A stretch of 64,000 bases of DNA from Gemmatimonadales bacterium. Its GTDB lineage: Bacteria > Krumholzibacteriota > Krumholzibacteriia > LZORAL124-64-63. A program made the translations under genes and the position numbers. Below the pieces are notes generated by a model that did no database searches, was not told the DNA's origin, and saw only the letters and a list, made by a program, of their open reading frames with translations. Position 1 is the stretch's first letter, and every line of letters begins with the position of its first letter. This document shows positions 54,673 through 63,593 of this stretch, piece by piece. The DNA lies in NCBI GenBank assembly GCA_019038745.1, contig JAHOYV010000024.1, forward strand, positions 59,324-123,323, given 5' to 3'.

Positions 54673-57600
54673 CTACTTCACCAGAGCAATCTTGTTAATG
54701 CGCACATCGTCGACCGTCCGCGCCTCATAGAAATATACACCAGAGGATACCTGCCTGCCCTGGTTGTCCGTACCTTCCCATAGGACGTGATCGGTGCCTG
54801 CCTCCCAAACCCCGTTGATCAGGGTACAAACCAACTCACCGCGAACGTTGAAGATCTTCAGGCTCAGATGTCCTTTTCTTGGCATCGTGAACTCGATCTT
54901 CGTGACCGGGTTGAATGGGTTCGGGAAAGCGGTTGCATCGAATGAAAGTTTGCCGGGAATGTTCCCGACACCGGTCGCGAATGGGTAGCTGGGATAGGTC
55001 CCGAAATACATCAGGATTTCTCCCAGCACCATGGCTCGAACTGCCAAGGGAGCACTGTCGTTCTTGCCTCCGGTCTCATCCAGTTGCGAATCCCAGATGT
55101 ACATGAAGTCGTACGGCATGGAGATGACCACGGACTCATCCCCTCCTTCGCACATTGTGGCGGCCGAGTAGATGATGCCATTCTCGAAGGTTGCCAATCT
55201 TGTGCTGTCAGGAGCGGAGACGGCGTCAAATTTATTGATCTTGGGACAGCTGCCATAGGCAAGCCAGGTCTCCGTAATCAACACCGAATTGGAGGGAACC
55301 GTGTTGACCAAGGGCGCCTTATCGCCGCCCAGAAAGATGCTGACGTCCCTGGAAATATAGGTCAAACCCATTCTCCCAGAGATGAACTCCTTTGTGATTG
55401 ATCCCGAATTATTCAGGTCCGTTACCAGGTCGTCGCCCGTGGCGAACATCATCTTATGGCCTTCGTCCAGCCAATCATTCAAGACCCCGATATCGTCACC
55501 GGCGTCACAACTGTAATCCTGGTTGGTTATGGTGTTACTACTCAGGTCACCACAGGTGTAGATAAGGATATTATAGCCGTCCAACTGAACGGGCTTTGCT
55601 CGCCCGCCAAGACCATTGCCCACACCCAGGCGGGGATCGTTTGTGTAGTAGATGTCATAATCTTCACCCGGGAACAACCCCAGGTTGCGGAAGGCTCCAT
55701 GCCACTCGTCCCGTCCCTCTCGATCGCCGTTGTCATTCCAGAAGAGGATCTTTGCGTGATCAGGATAGCCCGTCACCGGCTGAACGTCGGAACTGAACAT
55801 CGTCGGCAAGGCGTGCATAACGAAGGAGGCGTTGTATACTTGTGTATCGCTGAAGTCTCCGTAACCGGTCCTGTCGGCGGGCATTGTGGCATTCAGGAAA
55901 TCGCCGCTCACTTCGTCCCAGGATTCAATGTAATAGTGCAGCACGTCGCCGGGATACAGGAAGTCCTCTTCAGGCAGATCGAACATCCAGTGATCCGAAC
56001 TGGGTATGCCCCAGGCCATGGCCGGTGCGCCCGTGACATAGCCGTTCATCGTACCGTCACCGGTTCCATCGTCGGTTACTTCTCCTTGTAATTCGCCGTC
56101 ACCGCCTGCATTGACAGTGAACAGGGCCTTTCCGATGCGCATGCCGGCGTTGAACGCTGGGTTCAATTTGATGGTGAAGTATAGACGGGGAGCCGTGACC
56201 TCAGCACTGATGTCATGTGTGACGATGGCCGCGCCGGTCCGCACTGCGACGATTTTGATGACAACTGAATCACCGGGGTCGTTCCGCTGGTCTTGACTCG
56301 GTGAGATGTTGTTGGCCATGTCGAACCGCACGTCATTCAGGTGCATTTCTTCTCCGGTGTGGATCGTGCCGTCGTCCGGGAAAGAATCCTGGGCCAGATC
56401 CTGCTCTCTGGCGGTCATGGTTGGGCCATAGCAAGAAAAGACCTTCAGAGCCACGTTGTCGAAGTATGGCGCGGGAGTTCCAACTTTGCCGTCATAGCCC
56501 CAGATGTAGCCCAACTGGTACACTGTCAACTGGATCTGGACATAGGTCCGATTGGGATCAACCAGATCGGTGACATCGCCACCTCCAGTTCGGAAATATT
56601 CCGGTCCACCGTAGTACACCATACTTCGATCCCTGAATTTTTTGGTAAGGATGTCATTGGGATCCGGGTCATCGGTGGACCGAATACCCCAAGTGTAGAA
56701 AATCCCCGGAGAGACTTCACTCAGTTCCTCGTGCATGTACACGTCGAACAGGTAGTGCACGCCTACATAATCACCCGTGGGCCATTGAATGACCGGTGAC
56801 TCAATGGCGTTGTGGATGTGGTTCGGTGGGCCGGTTTGACCGCCACTATGGTGTACGACGCGATTTTCGTGGCCGTAGAATAATGGTCCCTCGCAAACAG
56901 GAAGCCCACGTTCGTCAAACATGCGCTGGTCGGCAACGAAGCAGGCCTGGGGAGTTCGGTTTACGCTGCACGGATCGATATCATTCAGTGGGGCATAGAG
57001 GTGGGCATAGTCGCCGACACCGACTCCGAACTCGACCGTCCAGTTCTCGCCCAGCGTGCCGTCCTCGAACCCGTCAAAGGTGGATGTGATTTGGAGGGCA
57101 TTTGTCATTGTGACTGTCACATCATCCAACTGCAAGGCGCCATTACCATAATACAAGCAATCGGAATCGTCCCACAAGTGGTCGGATGTGACGTGCCATG
57201 TCAGGCGCACCTGGTCCTTGTTTTCACCAACGTATTCGCCGGGCAGATAGGTTGCGGAACCGGAAACCGGGACCATTTCGCCCTCTCCATCTGCGGTCCA
57301 CAGGTATTGGATCGGAGTGTCGAGTTTCCAAATGCCAAGGTTGGAGAAGTCATAGCCGGGTTCGGTGTTGTGGTTTACCGTGGCGGTGATCTCCACCGTG
57401 GTAGGTGCACTCGTGTACTCAACGGTTCCGTACCAGGACAAAAGTTCGTTGTAGTCGGGACCATAGCCTCCTTCAGGGTCGTCTGGGGCGCAAGCCTCGT
57501 AGGCGATCTCACCGCACCAGGCTGAATAGTTGCCTGTGACCACGTTGTAGTCGGATGCGTGCCAGGCTGATTCGGCTCTCGTGGTCAGGTCACGGTGAGT

Positions 57601-57840
57601 CCAGCCGTTCCAGTTGGGGGCTCCGGTGGGATCCGCAAATTGGCCGTTCACCGTGGAACTGCTGCCCCAGGGTCCGATCAGGTACAGAGTGTCCCGGTTG
57701 GCCGCCTGGGACATTTCCAGGTTGCCGCCATGGATGAGGCTGTAGTGGCCATCGACGTATTCCGGCATTTCACCGGCGAACACACAGAAGGCCAACAACA
57801 ATCCTATCGCTATACAGTTGAGTAGGGTAATTTTTTTCAT
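54673..57840 (-). CDS. Large secreted protein of unknown function with FlgD-like C-terminal domain
   Basis: A 1055-residue protein from the ATG at 57840 (MKKITLLNCIAIGLLLAFCVFA), which has GGGGG about six bases upstream; the ATG two codons earlier would overlap that site. A signal peptide is followed by long beta-rich stretches and, near residues 690-870, a segment (ILFWNDNGDREGRDEWHGAF, YNILIYTCGDLSS, LNDWLDEGHKMMFATGDDL) that resembles the interrupted Rossmann-like part of some surface proteins. I recognise no catalytic motif. It ends in the shared NPFNP...SGVYFYEA...IALVK domain. A good -35/-10 pair lies about 185 bases upstream. Confidence 0.8.
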   Translation of the reverse strand: MKKITLLNCIAIGLLLAFCVFAGEMPEYVDGHYSLIHGGNLEMSQAANRDTLYLIGPWGSSSTVNGQFADPTGAPNWNGWTHRDLTTRAESAWHASDYNVVTGNYSAWCGEIAYEACAPDDPEGGYGPDYNELLSWYGTVEYTSAPTTVEITATVNHNTEPGYDFSNLGIWKLDTPIQYLWTADGEGEMVPVSGSATYLPGEYVGENKDQVRLTWHVTSDHLWDDSDCLYYGNGALQLDDVTVTMTNALQITSTFDGFEDGTLGENWTVEFGVGVGDYAHLYAPLNDIDPCSVNRTPQACFVADQRMFDERGLPVCEGPLFYGHENRVVHHSGGQTGPPNHIHNAIESPVIQWPTGDYVGVHYLFDVYMHEELSEVSPGIFYTWGIRSTDDPDPNDILTKKFRDRSMVYYGGPEYFRTGGGDVTDLVDPNRTYVQIQLTVYQLGYIWGYDGKVGTPAPYFDNVALKVFSCYGPTMTAREQDLAQDSFPDDGTIHTGEEMHLNDVRFDMANNISPSQDQRNDPGDSVVIKIVAVRTGAAIVTHDISAEVTAPRLYFTIKLNPAFNAGMRIGKALFTVNAGGDGELQGEVTDDGTGDGTMNGYVTGAPAMAWGIPSSDHWMFDLPEEDFLYPGDVLHYYIESWDEVSGDFLNATMPADRTGYGDFSDTQVYNASFVMHALPTMFSSDVQPVTGYPDHAKILFWNDNGDREGRDEWHGAFRNLGLFPGEDYDIYYTNDPRLGVGNGLGGRAKPVQLDGYNILIYTCGDLSSNTITNQDYSCDAGDDIGVLNDWLDEGHKMMFATGDDLVTDLNNSGSITKEFISGRMGLTYISRDVSIFLGGDKAPLVNTVPSNSVLITETWLAYGSCPKINKFDAVSAPDSTRLATFENGIIYSAATMCEGGDESVVISMPYDFMYIWDSQLDETGGKNDSAPLAVRAMVLGEILMYFGTYPSYPFATGVGNIPGKLSFDATAFPNPFNPVTKIEFTMPRKGHLSLKIFNVRGELVCTLINGVWEAGTDHVLWEGTDNQGRQVSSGVYFYEARTVDDVRINKIALVK

Positions 57841-58030
57841 GGTCATCCCCCTTGTGTTGACTAGGTCAAGGCAAACTGTCCACCGTGTTGGCGAAACCTC
57901 CTTGAAATATTGGCAGACTGGTAGGTGAGGAGCGAACGAGGTGTCAAGTGAATGAATGGAGTTTTCAGAGCAGGAAAGAGCAATAGCGCTCTTCAGAGGA
58001 TGGGAACTTTAGCCCGTGACCTGTGCGGTA

Positions 58031-58060
58031 ACTATATCCAACTGGAATGCCGAAAGTCAA
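58031..58060 (-). promoter_or_regulatory. Sigma-70-like promoter for the large secreted protein
   Basis: On the minus strand TTGACT (58060-58055), an 18-base spacer and TATAGT (58036-58031), each one base off consensus. Transcription would begin near 58024 and leave a leader of about 180 bases before the gene at 57840. The housekeeping consensus may differ in this lineage. Confidence 0.5.
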
Positions 58061-58130
58061 TACCAATATTGATCGGATATCGACCATTCGGTGAATGGCC
58101 GGCATTGAGCTGGACTTTATTAGCAAGGAT

Positions 58131-58844
58131 CTAGAATTGATAAATCAAGCCGGGGACCAGACCCCTTTTGGTCGGCACCACCGTCAAGGGGACCAATTTT
58201 GAAACTGTTCGGCCGGCAATGATCCCGATAGCAGCTCCCGCCAGAACATCCCGCGGATGATGCATCGAATCTTCCACTCGAGCCAGCGCTGTTATCGATG
58301 CCAAAGTATAGGCTGAAATTCCCGCCCATATTCCATAATGCCTGCAGATGACCGGAGCCACGGCAAAGGCCGTCGATGTGTGGCCCGATGGGAAAGAATA
58401 GCAATGACCATTCGGGCGTTCAGCATTAATCGACACCTTGAGCGCCCAGGTTACGGCCCAGGTTGCCAGCAGCGATTGAGTCATATCCTGGCTGGTATCG
58501 ATCATACGGTCATCGTCACGAGCCCAACCCAGACCATAAAAACCCAGAACCATCAATCCCATGGTATCACCCTGCCCATACCAATTACCCATATCGAAAC
58601 TGAACTCGATGGGCGATTCTTCAAGGGTACTGGCAATTTCATCACAATTATGATCTGAGCGATTGAACAAGCAGGCGGTTCCGAAACCCAGCGCCACCAT
58701 ATAATTGGTTTGATTGAAAAGACTCGATTCTTCTCTGTATTCCTGATTGGTATTGGGCTGGTCAAAAACGAAGGGCACTACGTTGTCTTCAGCCCGCAGC
58801 ATTGATGCAAAAAATAGATTCAGGACAATAAACAGATACTTCAT
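58131..58844 (-). CDS. PAP2-family phosphatase
   Basis: A 237-residue exported or membrane protein (signal YLFIVLNLFFASMLRAED). It has the three parts of the PAP2 active site: Lys136...Arg143-Pro144 (KVSINAERP), FPSGHTS (His155) and ARVEDSMHHPRD (Arg189, His195, Asp199); the usual Ser before Arg189 is Ala. Hydrophobic helices lie around these. Likely substrates are lipid phosphates such as undecaprenyl pyrophosphate, phosphatidate or lipid A. It ends LIYQF, unusual for an inner-membrane enzyme. It follows a small outer-membrane protein gene by about 100 bases. Confidence 0.88.
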   Translation of the reverse strand: MKYLFIVLNLFFASMLRAEDNVVPFVFDQPNTNQEYREESSLFNQTNYMVALGFGTACLFNRSDHNCDEIASTLEESPIEFSFDMGNWYGQGDTMGLMVLGFYGLGWARDDDRMIDTSQDMTQSLLATWAVTWALKVSINAERPNGHCYSFPSGHTSTAFAVAPVICRHYGIWAGISAYTLASITALARVEDSMHHPRDVLAGAAIGIIAGRTVSKLVPLTVVPTKRGLVPGLIYQF

Positions 58845-58946
58845 GTTGTCTCAAATAACCCGTCCTGGAGTGATTATTATTATTGGAATTAGACTGTGAG
58901 ATCTATCGGCAGTAATCAACAAACCTTGAGTTCATTTGCCTGTCTG

Positions 58947-59624
58947 CTAGAACCGAATTCCCAATCCGGTAATGAGATGAGCGGATAATTCAGTGATCCG
59001 GGCTTCACCATCCTGAACGGGGATTTTTGCTTTTGAGAAGATTAATCGGGCCTCGGCAGATAGGAACAAATTATTGTGGATATTCACACGCCGGCCCATG
59101 CCCACCTGGACAGCCGGTCCGGTTAGATAATAGCCACTGCCCTTGATGCCCTTTTTTTCATCAAGACTCCGATTGCGCACTTCATTTTCAGGATGAGGTA
59201 GGATGATGCCGATCCCGGCAGATAAACTGATCGATCGGAAATCCTGGATATACAACACGGACGCAATATTATAACCATGGGTGATCGTGAAGGATTGGAT
59301 ATCAACCGTCGGTTCATTCAATATCAATTTATGGTGAATGAAATCCAGAGCCCATACCCGATCCTGATCCCTGAGACCCAGACGGAAAATGTAATAGGCA
59401 GGCGTTTCAAAAGGGTCACTGCGGAAATCAGGGGATAGATTCAGATCAGGGAAGCCGGACTGTGAGATATCGAGTTGGGCGATCAGGGTTTTGGGAAGCC
59501 CGGTGAAAACTTCGAGTTCCAGGGATCGTGCTTGAACATCCTGAGTTTGGAACGAGATCAGAAGGCTAAATAACGCGATCCGCAGTATCAATGATTTCGA
59601 TTTCTGGCGAAGTTCTAGAATCAT
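58947..59624 (-). CDS. Small exported protein, probable outer-membrane beta-barrel
   Basis: From the ATG at 59624 (225 residues, MILELRQKSKSLILRI). A signal peptide (ALFSLLISFQTQDVQA) precedes alternating strands (VWALDFIHHKLILNEP, YNIASVLYIQDFRSISLSAGIGIILPHP, AVQVGMGRRVNIHNNLFLSAEARLIF) and a final GLGIRF. This fits an outer-membrane barrel without a recognised family. The first codon sits two bases from the inverted repeat of an IS3 derivative; GGGGGAA in that repeat lies about nine bases upstream and may act as its ribosome binding site, so the start region may have been remodelled by the insertion. Confidence 0.65.
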   Translation of the reverse strand: MILELRQKSKSLILRIALFSLLISFQTQDVQARSLELEVFTGLPKTLIAQLDISQSGFPDLNLSPDFRSDPFETPAYYIFRLGLRDQDRVWALDFIHHKLILNEPTVDIQSFTITHGYNIASVLYIQDFRSISLSAGIGIILPHPENEVRNRSLDEKKGIKGSGYYLTGPAVQVGMGRRVNIHNNLFLSAEARLIFSKAKIPVQDGEARITELSAHLITGLGIRF

Positions 59625-59625
59625 G

Positions 59626-59906
59626 CGTAAGCTTCCCCCAAATTCGGAGAATCTAAAAGTAGAGCCTTCTGGCATAATACAACCAGGAGGTTCAGATGAA
59701 GAAGTCGAAATTCACCGAGACCCAAATCGTATCGATTCTAAACTAAGGCGACGCCGGCGTGAAGATCTGATTTGGGAGTGGATGCTCAGTTACAATGAAG
59801 AGCGTCCCCATGATGCGTTGGGAGGGCTGCCGCCGGTGGCCTTCAGGAAGATAGTAGAAGCCAAAAACTCTACTTTAGGAATGTCCACTTGACGGGGAAG
59901 CTTACG
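59626..59906 (+). mobile_element. 281-bp internally deleted IS3-family derivative (MITE-like)
   Basis: The ends are inverted repeats: 13 identical bases (59626-59638 with 59894-59906), then partial similarity for about 24 more. Inside, AGGAGG and an ATG at 59696 start MKKSKFTETQIVSILN, a typical IS3-family OrfA N-terminus, which stops after 16 codons. The frame one base back then gives WMLSYNEERPHDALGGLPPVAFRK, the end of an IS3 OrfB integrase. The DDE catalytic part is deleted. No target-site duplication is evident. Confidence 0.8.
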
Positions 59907-60145
59907 GGAGCATCCGGACTGTTTTGCCGAATAGTTGTTTCTAATGCCCGCAGAAGTCACGCGTTGGTGCATTACTCCAGTTAAACCGCCTTGACCTTGC
60001 GTACCGAATTCCCCCTGCCATCACGGCAAGCCTGACAAATAATTAACAAAGCTGGAACTCCCACCAAAAAGCTGGTATTATTGATTCCTGAAACACTCAA
60101 TTTTAAGTGAAATTTGGACAATGGGCCGACCAAAGAGGTTTTCCG

Positions 60146-63136
60146 ATGACTGCCAGATTCCGTTCGTCGCTATTCTCAGTGCTGATCTTCACCGCCTTCT
60201 TTTCCTCGGGTGCCAGCTGCTTGATCGCCGAGGTCACCTGGAATCGGATGCTGATCGTTGTCGTCGGCAACTCCATGAGCGCCGCTGCGATGATTATCAG
60301 CGTGTTCATGGGCGGGCTGGGGTTGGGCAGCTACGTGGGCGGAAAATACTTCCGAAATCGCAAGGCATCGCTGATGCCCTACGTGGTACTGGAGTTGTTC
60401 ATCGGGATTTATGTCCTGCTCTCTCCTTCGCTCTTCGACGCCTTGACCGGCCTGTTCACTTCACTGTCCGGCAATGTGAACAACCCCACTGCCCTGACCA
60501 TGATACGCCTGCTGGTGAGCACGGTCGCCCTGCTGCTGCCGGCCTTTCTGATGGGAGCCACCTTCCCGGCCATCATCTCGGGCACGGCACCCGATACGGC
60601 GGACAAACGTTCGGCCCGCACCGGTTACCTCTACTCCATGAACACCATAGGGGCGGCCATTGGCTGCTTTGCCGCCGGATATCACCTTCTCTTGGAATTC
60701 GGAGTTCAGGCTACTCTGATGGTCGCCCTCGGCTTCTACATCCTGGCCGCACTCTGTGCTTTGGCGGCCAATCGGCTGCGTGAAAAGGATTCGGTTGATG
60801 AAGTGGCCGGTAGTTTGACAGACGACCTGGCTGCGGGTTTGGGCTCAAACACCTTCGACCCCCGGATCACTGTGGACCCCAGCCTGAAGCGTTTCCTCTT
60901 CGTGGCCACCTTTGCCATCGGCTTCGTGGCCCTGGGCTATCAGGTGCTGTTGACGCGCCTAAGCATCCTATACCTGGGAAACAGCGTGTCCGTTTTCCCG
61001 CTGGTGCTGACCGCCTTCCTGCTGGGCTCCGGCTTCAGCGCTTTTGCCGGGACCTGGCTTTACGGGTGGCTGAAGAGCCGCACCGGCAGCAGTGACCGAT
61101 TGTTCGGCATAGCCGCCATGGCTGCCTCCGCCCTGATCATCAGCACACCGTACATCCTGCTTTCCGATTGGGTTCTGAGCAGCGGTTACTTTGCCCGTTT
61201 CGCCGACAGCGCCATGCGCAACCCTCTGCCCATTCTGGCCATTCTGATTGCCCCAACGGTGCTTATCGGAGCCTTGCTGCCGGTGGCGATCCGCATGCTC
61301 CAACCCGAGGGCCGAGGCGAAGCCACTCAGGGCGCGGCAACCCTCTACTCCCTGAACACCGCCGGCGGTATGCTGGGGGCCGGCCTTTCCAACCACTTCC
61401 TGGTGCCCATGGTCGGCACCCAGGCCACCTTGATTATCCTGGCCGGAATCTGCATCGCCACTGGGGCGGTCAGCTTGCTTTCGCCAGGTCGTAATTCCGG
61501 GCGTTGGGCTATCGCCGTAGTCGGAGTGGCCGGGGTCGTGGCGGTGCTGGTCTTCACCCTGCCGCCTATGATGCAACTTTATGCAGGAAAAATCGCCCAG
61601 TCGACTGGCGCCGAGTCGGCGGAAGTGTTGCTGATTCACGAGGGTCGGGCCGCCACCGTTACGGTCATCGACCAGGCCGACCCGTCCCTGGGCACTTACC
61701 GCGACATGTATCTCAACGGCGTGGAGGAGGCCTCTACCCGCTACTGGCACACCCAGCTATTCAAGTTGTTGGGCATCCTTCCGGTACTGCTGCATGAATC
61801 GGACGATGACAAGGAGGCTGTGGTGATTGCCTTCGGCGCCGGCATCACGGCCGGCTCGGTCCTGGCATCGGACGAGGTTTCGTCCTTGGACGTGGTCGAT
61901 CTGAATCCCGACATCGAGGGGATCAACGACCTGTTCACCGACGTGAACGGCGACGTGTTCCACATGGACAGGTTCCACTTCCACAACGACGACGGCCGCA
62001 ACTACATGGTCACCAACCCCAAAAAATACGATCTGATCATCGGCGACTCGACCCACCCGCGTGCCTACGACAGCTGGATACTCTACACTGAGGAGTTCTA
62101 CCGATCGGTGAAGAACCGGTTGGCCGAGGATGGCATTTTCGCGCAGTGGGTCCCGGTGCTGGGATCCATGCGCGGCCAGTTGTTCAACATCCATATGAAT
62201 ACTTTCCGCACCGTTTTCCCCAACACCACAATTTGGTATATCTACGGGTCGGACCAGGCCTTCCTGATGGCCACGCCCGAACCCTTGTCCATCGACGTAG
62301 AGCGCCTGCAGCGAAAACTGGACAAGCTGCCGGAGTGGTTCCGGGCCGAGGAATACCAGATCGACACAGCCGCCCGCGTGGCAGGTTTCTTCTGGATGGA
62401 TTCGGGCGCCCTGGACTTGATGATCGGCACAGAGGATCGGATAAACACCGACGACATCCACTTTTTTGACAAACAGTCGGCGGTATTCCCCTTGCCGCCC
62501 TTCCAGCAGATGCCCCAATTCCAGGCCTCGGTCCTGCCCTATCTCAAGGGAGCGGACAAGAACCTGATGACTGCCGTCCGGAAGGAGCAGGAAGTGGGCG
62601 GGCACCTGGCAAGCTACATCTTCTTCAAGATGAAGCCCGGCCTGTACAAGGCCTTCTGCGCCATGCCCGAAAACGGCAATGTCCAGTACTGGATGGGCAG
62701 AGAATTTTCGGGTGAGATTCCTACTCACCACGATTTTTGCACCAACCTGCAGGTGGAGGAATTTCGGCAACTCCTGGCCACCCATCCGGGCAATCCCATG
62801 GCCCTGAACGGTTTGGCCGATGCCCTTTCGACTGCAGGTCAGTGGGACGAGGCGCTGTCCGTGGCCAGCAAGGCGGTGGTTCTGGAACCCGACAACGGCA
62901 TGATCCAGGACACCTACGGCTGGATCCTACATCATCAAGGAGATAACGAAGCCGCCCTCCCAATGCTGCAGAAGTCATTGCTCCAGTACCCGGAGCATCC
63001 CGTCGTGCTGTATCACATCGGAGCGATTCATCACGCCTTGGGTCACACGGAGGAGGCCCGCGCCAGCTTGCAGCAGGCGTTGGTGTTGTCCCCCGATTTC
63101 CCGGGAGCGGACGAGGCACGAAAGCTGTTGCAGTAG
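60146..63136 (+). CDS. Fused membrane transporter-like, spermidine-synthase-like and TPR protein
   Basis: A 996-residue protein from the ATG at 60146 (MTARFRSSLFSV), GAGG nine bases upstream. Residues 1-480 hold about 14 membrane helices in two blocks (SVLIFTAFFSSGASCLIAEVTW, FVALGYQVLLTRLSILYLGN). A spermidine-synthase-like Rossmann domain follows (about 530-760): YRDMYLNGVEEAS, VVIAFGAGITAGS, LDVVDLNPDI, DDGRNYM, YDLIIGDSTHP, LYTEEFY. The last 140 residues are TPRs (DALSTAGQWDEALSVASKAVVLEPDN). Such fused proteins are widespread, but their substrate is rarely known. The catalytic Asp of true polyamine synthases is not clear, so polyamine synthesis is doubtful. Confidence 0.85.
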   Translation: MTARFRSSLFSVLIFTAFFSSGASCLIAEVTWNRMLIVVVGNSMSAAAMIISVFMGGLGLGSYVGGKYFRNRKASLMPYVVLELFIGIYVLLSPSLFDALTGLFTSLSGNVNNPTALTMIRLLVSTVALLLPAFLMGATFPAIISGTAPDTADKRSARTGYLYSMNTIGAAIGCFAAGYHLLLEFGVQATLMVALGFYILAALCALAANRLREKDSVDEVAGSLTDDLAAGLGSNTFDPRITVDPSLKRFLFVATFAIGFVALGYQVLLTRLSILYLGNSVSVFPLVLTAFLLGSGFSAFAGTWLYGWLKSRTGSSDRLFGIAAMAASALIISTPYILLSDWVLSSGYFARFADSAMRNPLPILAILIAPTVLIGALLPVAIRMLQPEGRGEATQGAATLYSLNTAGGMLGAGLSNHFLVPMVGTQATLIILAGICIATGAVSLLSPGRNSGRWAIAVVGVAGVVAVLVFTLPPMMQLYAGKIAQSTGAESAEVLLIHEGRAATVTVIDQADPSLGTYRDMYLNGVEEASTRYWHTQLFKLLGILPVLLHESDDDKEAVVIAFGAGITAGSVLASDEVSSLDVVDLNPDIEGINDLFTDVNGDVFHMDRFHFHNDDGRNYMVTNPKKYDLIIGDSTHPRAYDSWILYTEEFYRSVKNRLAEDGIFAQWVPVLGSMRGQLFNIHMNTFRTVFPNTTIWYIYGSDQAFLMATPEPLSIDVERLQRKLDKLPEWFRAEEYQIDTAARVAGFFWMDSGALDLMIGTEDRINTDDIHFFDKQSAVFPLPPFQQMPQFQASVLPYLKGADKNLMTAVRKEQEVGGHLASYIFFKMKPGLYKAFCAMPENGNVQYWMGREFSGEIPTHHDFCTNLQVEEFRQLLATHPGNPMALNGLADALSTAGQWDEALSVASKAVVLEPDNGMIQDTYGWILHHQGDNEAALPMLQKSLLQYPEHPVVLYHIGAIHHALGHTEEARASLQQALVLSPDFPGADEARKLLQ

Positions 63137-63195
63137 GGAAAAGAGTTCGGTTTTTTCAAAGGGGCCAAAGTGTAATCCACATTGTTCGAAAGAAG

Positions 63196-63222
63196 CCGGC
63201 CCCCGCTGTTGGAGGGGGCCGG
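63196..63222 (+). terminator. Terminator-like hairpin after the fused SpeE-like gene
   Basis: A perfect nine-base stem CCGGCCCCC / GGGGGCCGG with a nine-base loop, 60 bases past the stop. No T-run follows. Confidence 0.6.
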
Positions 63223-63226
63223 GTGG

Positions 63227-63286
63227 CTACCATTTAATCCTTCCAATGAAATTGTGACATATGGACAGCCCTGTCCCAGCTCAGAA
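63227..63286 (-). repeat. Dispersed 60-bp repeat, copy B
   Basis: The reverse complement matches 21541-21600 at about 53 of 60 positions. It starts five bases beyond the hairpin at 63196-63222. The sequence itself shows no coding potential. Confidence 0.7.
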
Positions 63287-63379
63287 ACGGAGGAAAATTT
63301 GGGTGGGAGAGAATGTTTCGATGATTGATCCGGCTACCGTCCAGCTGATTTCTCTATTACTACGAAAACCAGACAGAGT

Positions 63380-63400
63380 ATAGGCATTCCAAACGCCTAT
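63380..63400 (-). other. Subterminal hairpin of the IS91-like element (possible ori end)
   Basis: ATAGGC and GCCTAT pair around a nine-base loop, four bases from the end of homology. Rolling-circle IS91-type elements have a hairpin at the end where transposition starts. In the copy at 13570-13590 the stem has lost one pair. Confidence 0.45.
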
Positions 63401-63416
63401 TCCCTCCCCCGGTGAC

Positions 63417-63438
63417 AAAAAAGTTGATTGTACTCAAC
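63417..63438 (-). terminator. Terminator-like hairpin behind the IS91-like transposase
   Basis: On the minus strand GTTGA and TCAAC pair around six bases and are followed by six T. The copy at 13534-13556 carries a change that breaks the stem. Confidence 0.55.
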
Positions 63439-63593
63439 CGCATTTCCGGTACCTACTCAAATCATTCTTGCTGCTTAGAGCCCACAACCACCCCAAACAT
63501 GGCCTAATTGCAGAATTCCAGGCACACCCTGGCCTCAACCGCTTTTAATGCCATCCGGAAATCACTGCGGACATTTTTCTGCTCGGGTGTGAT

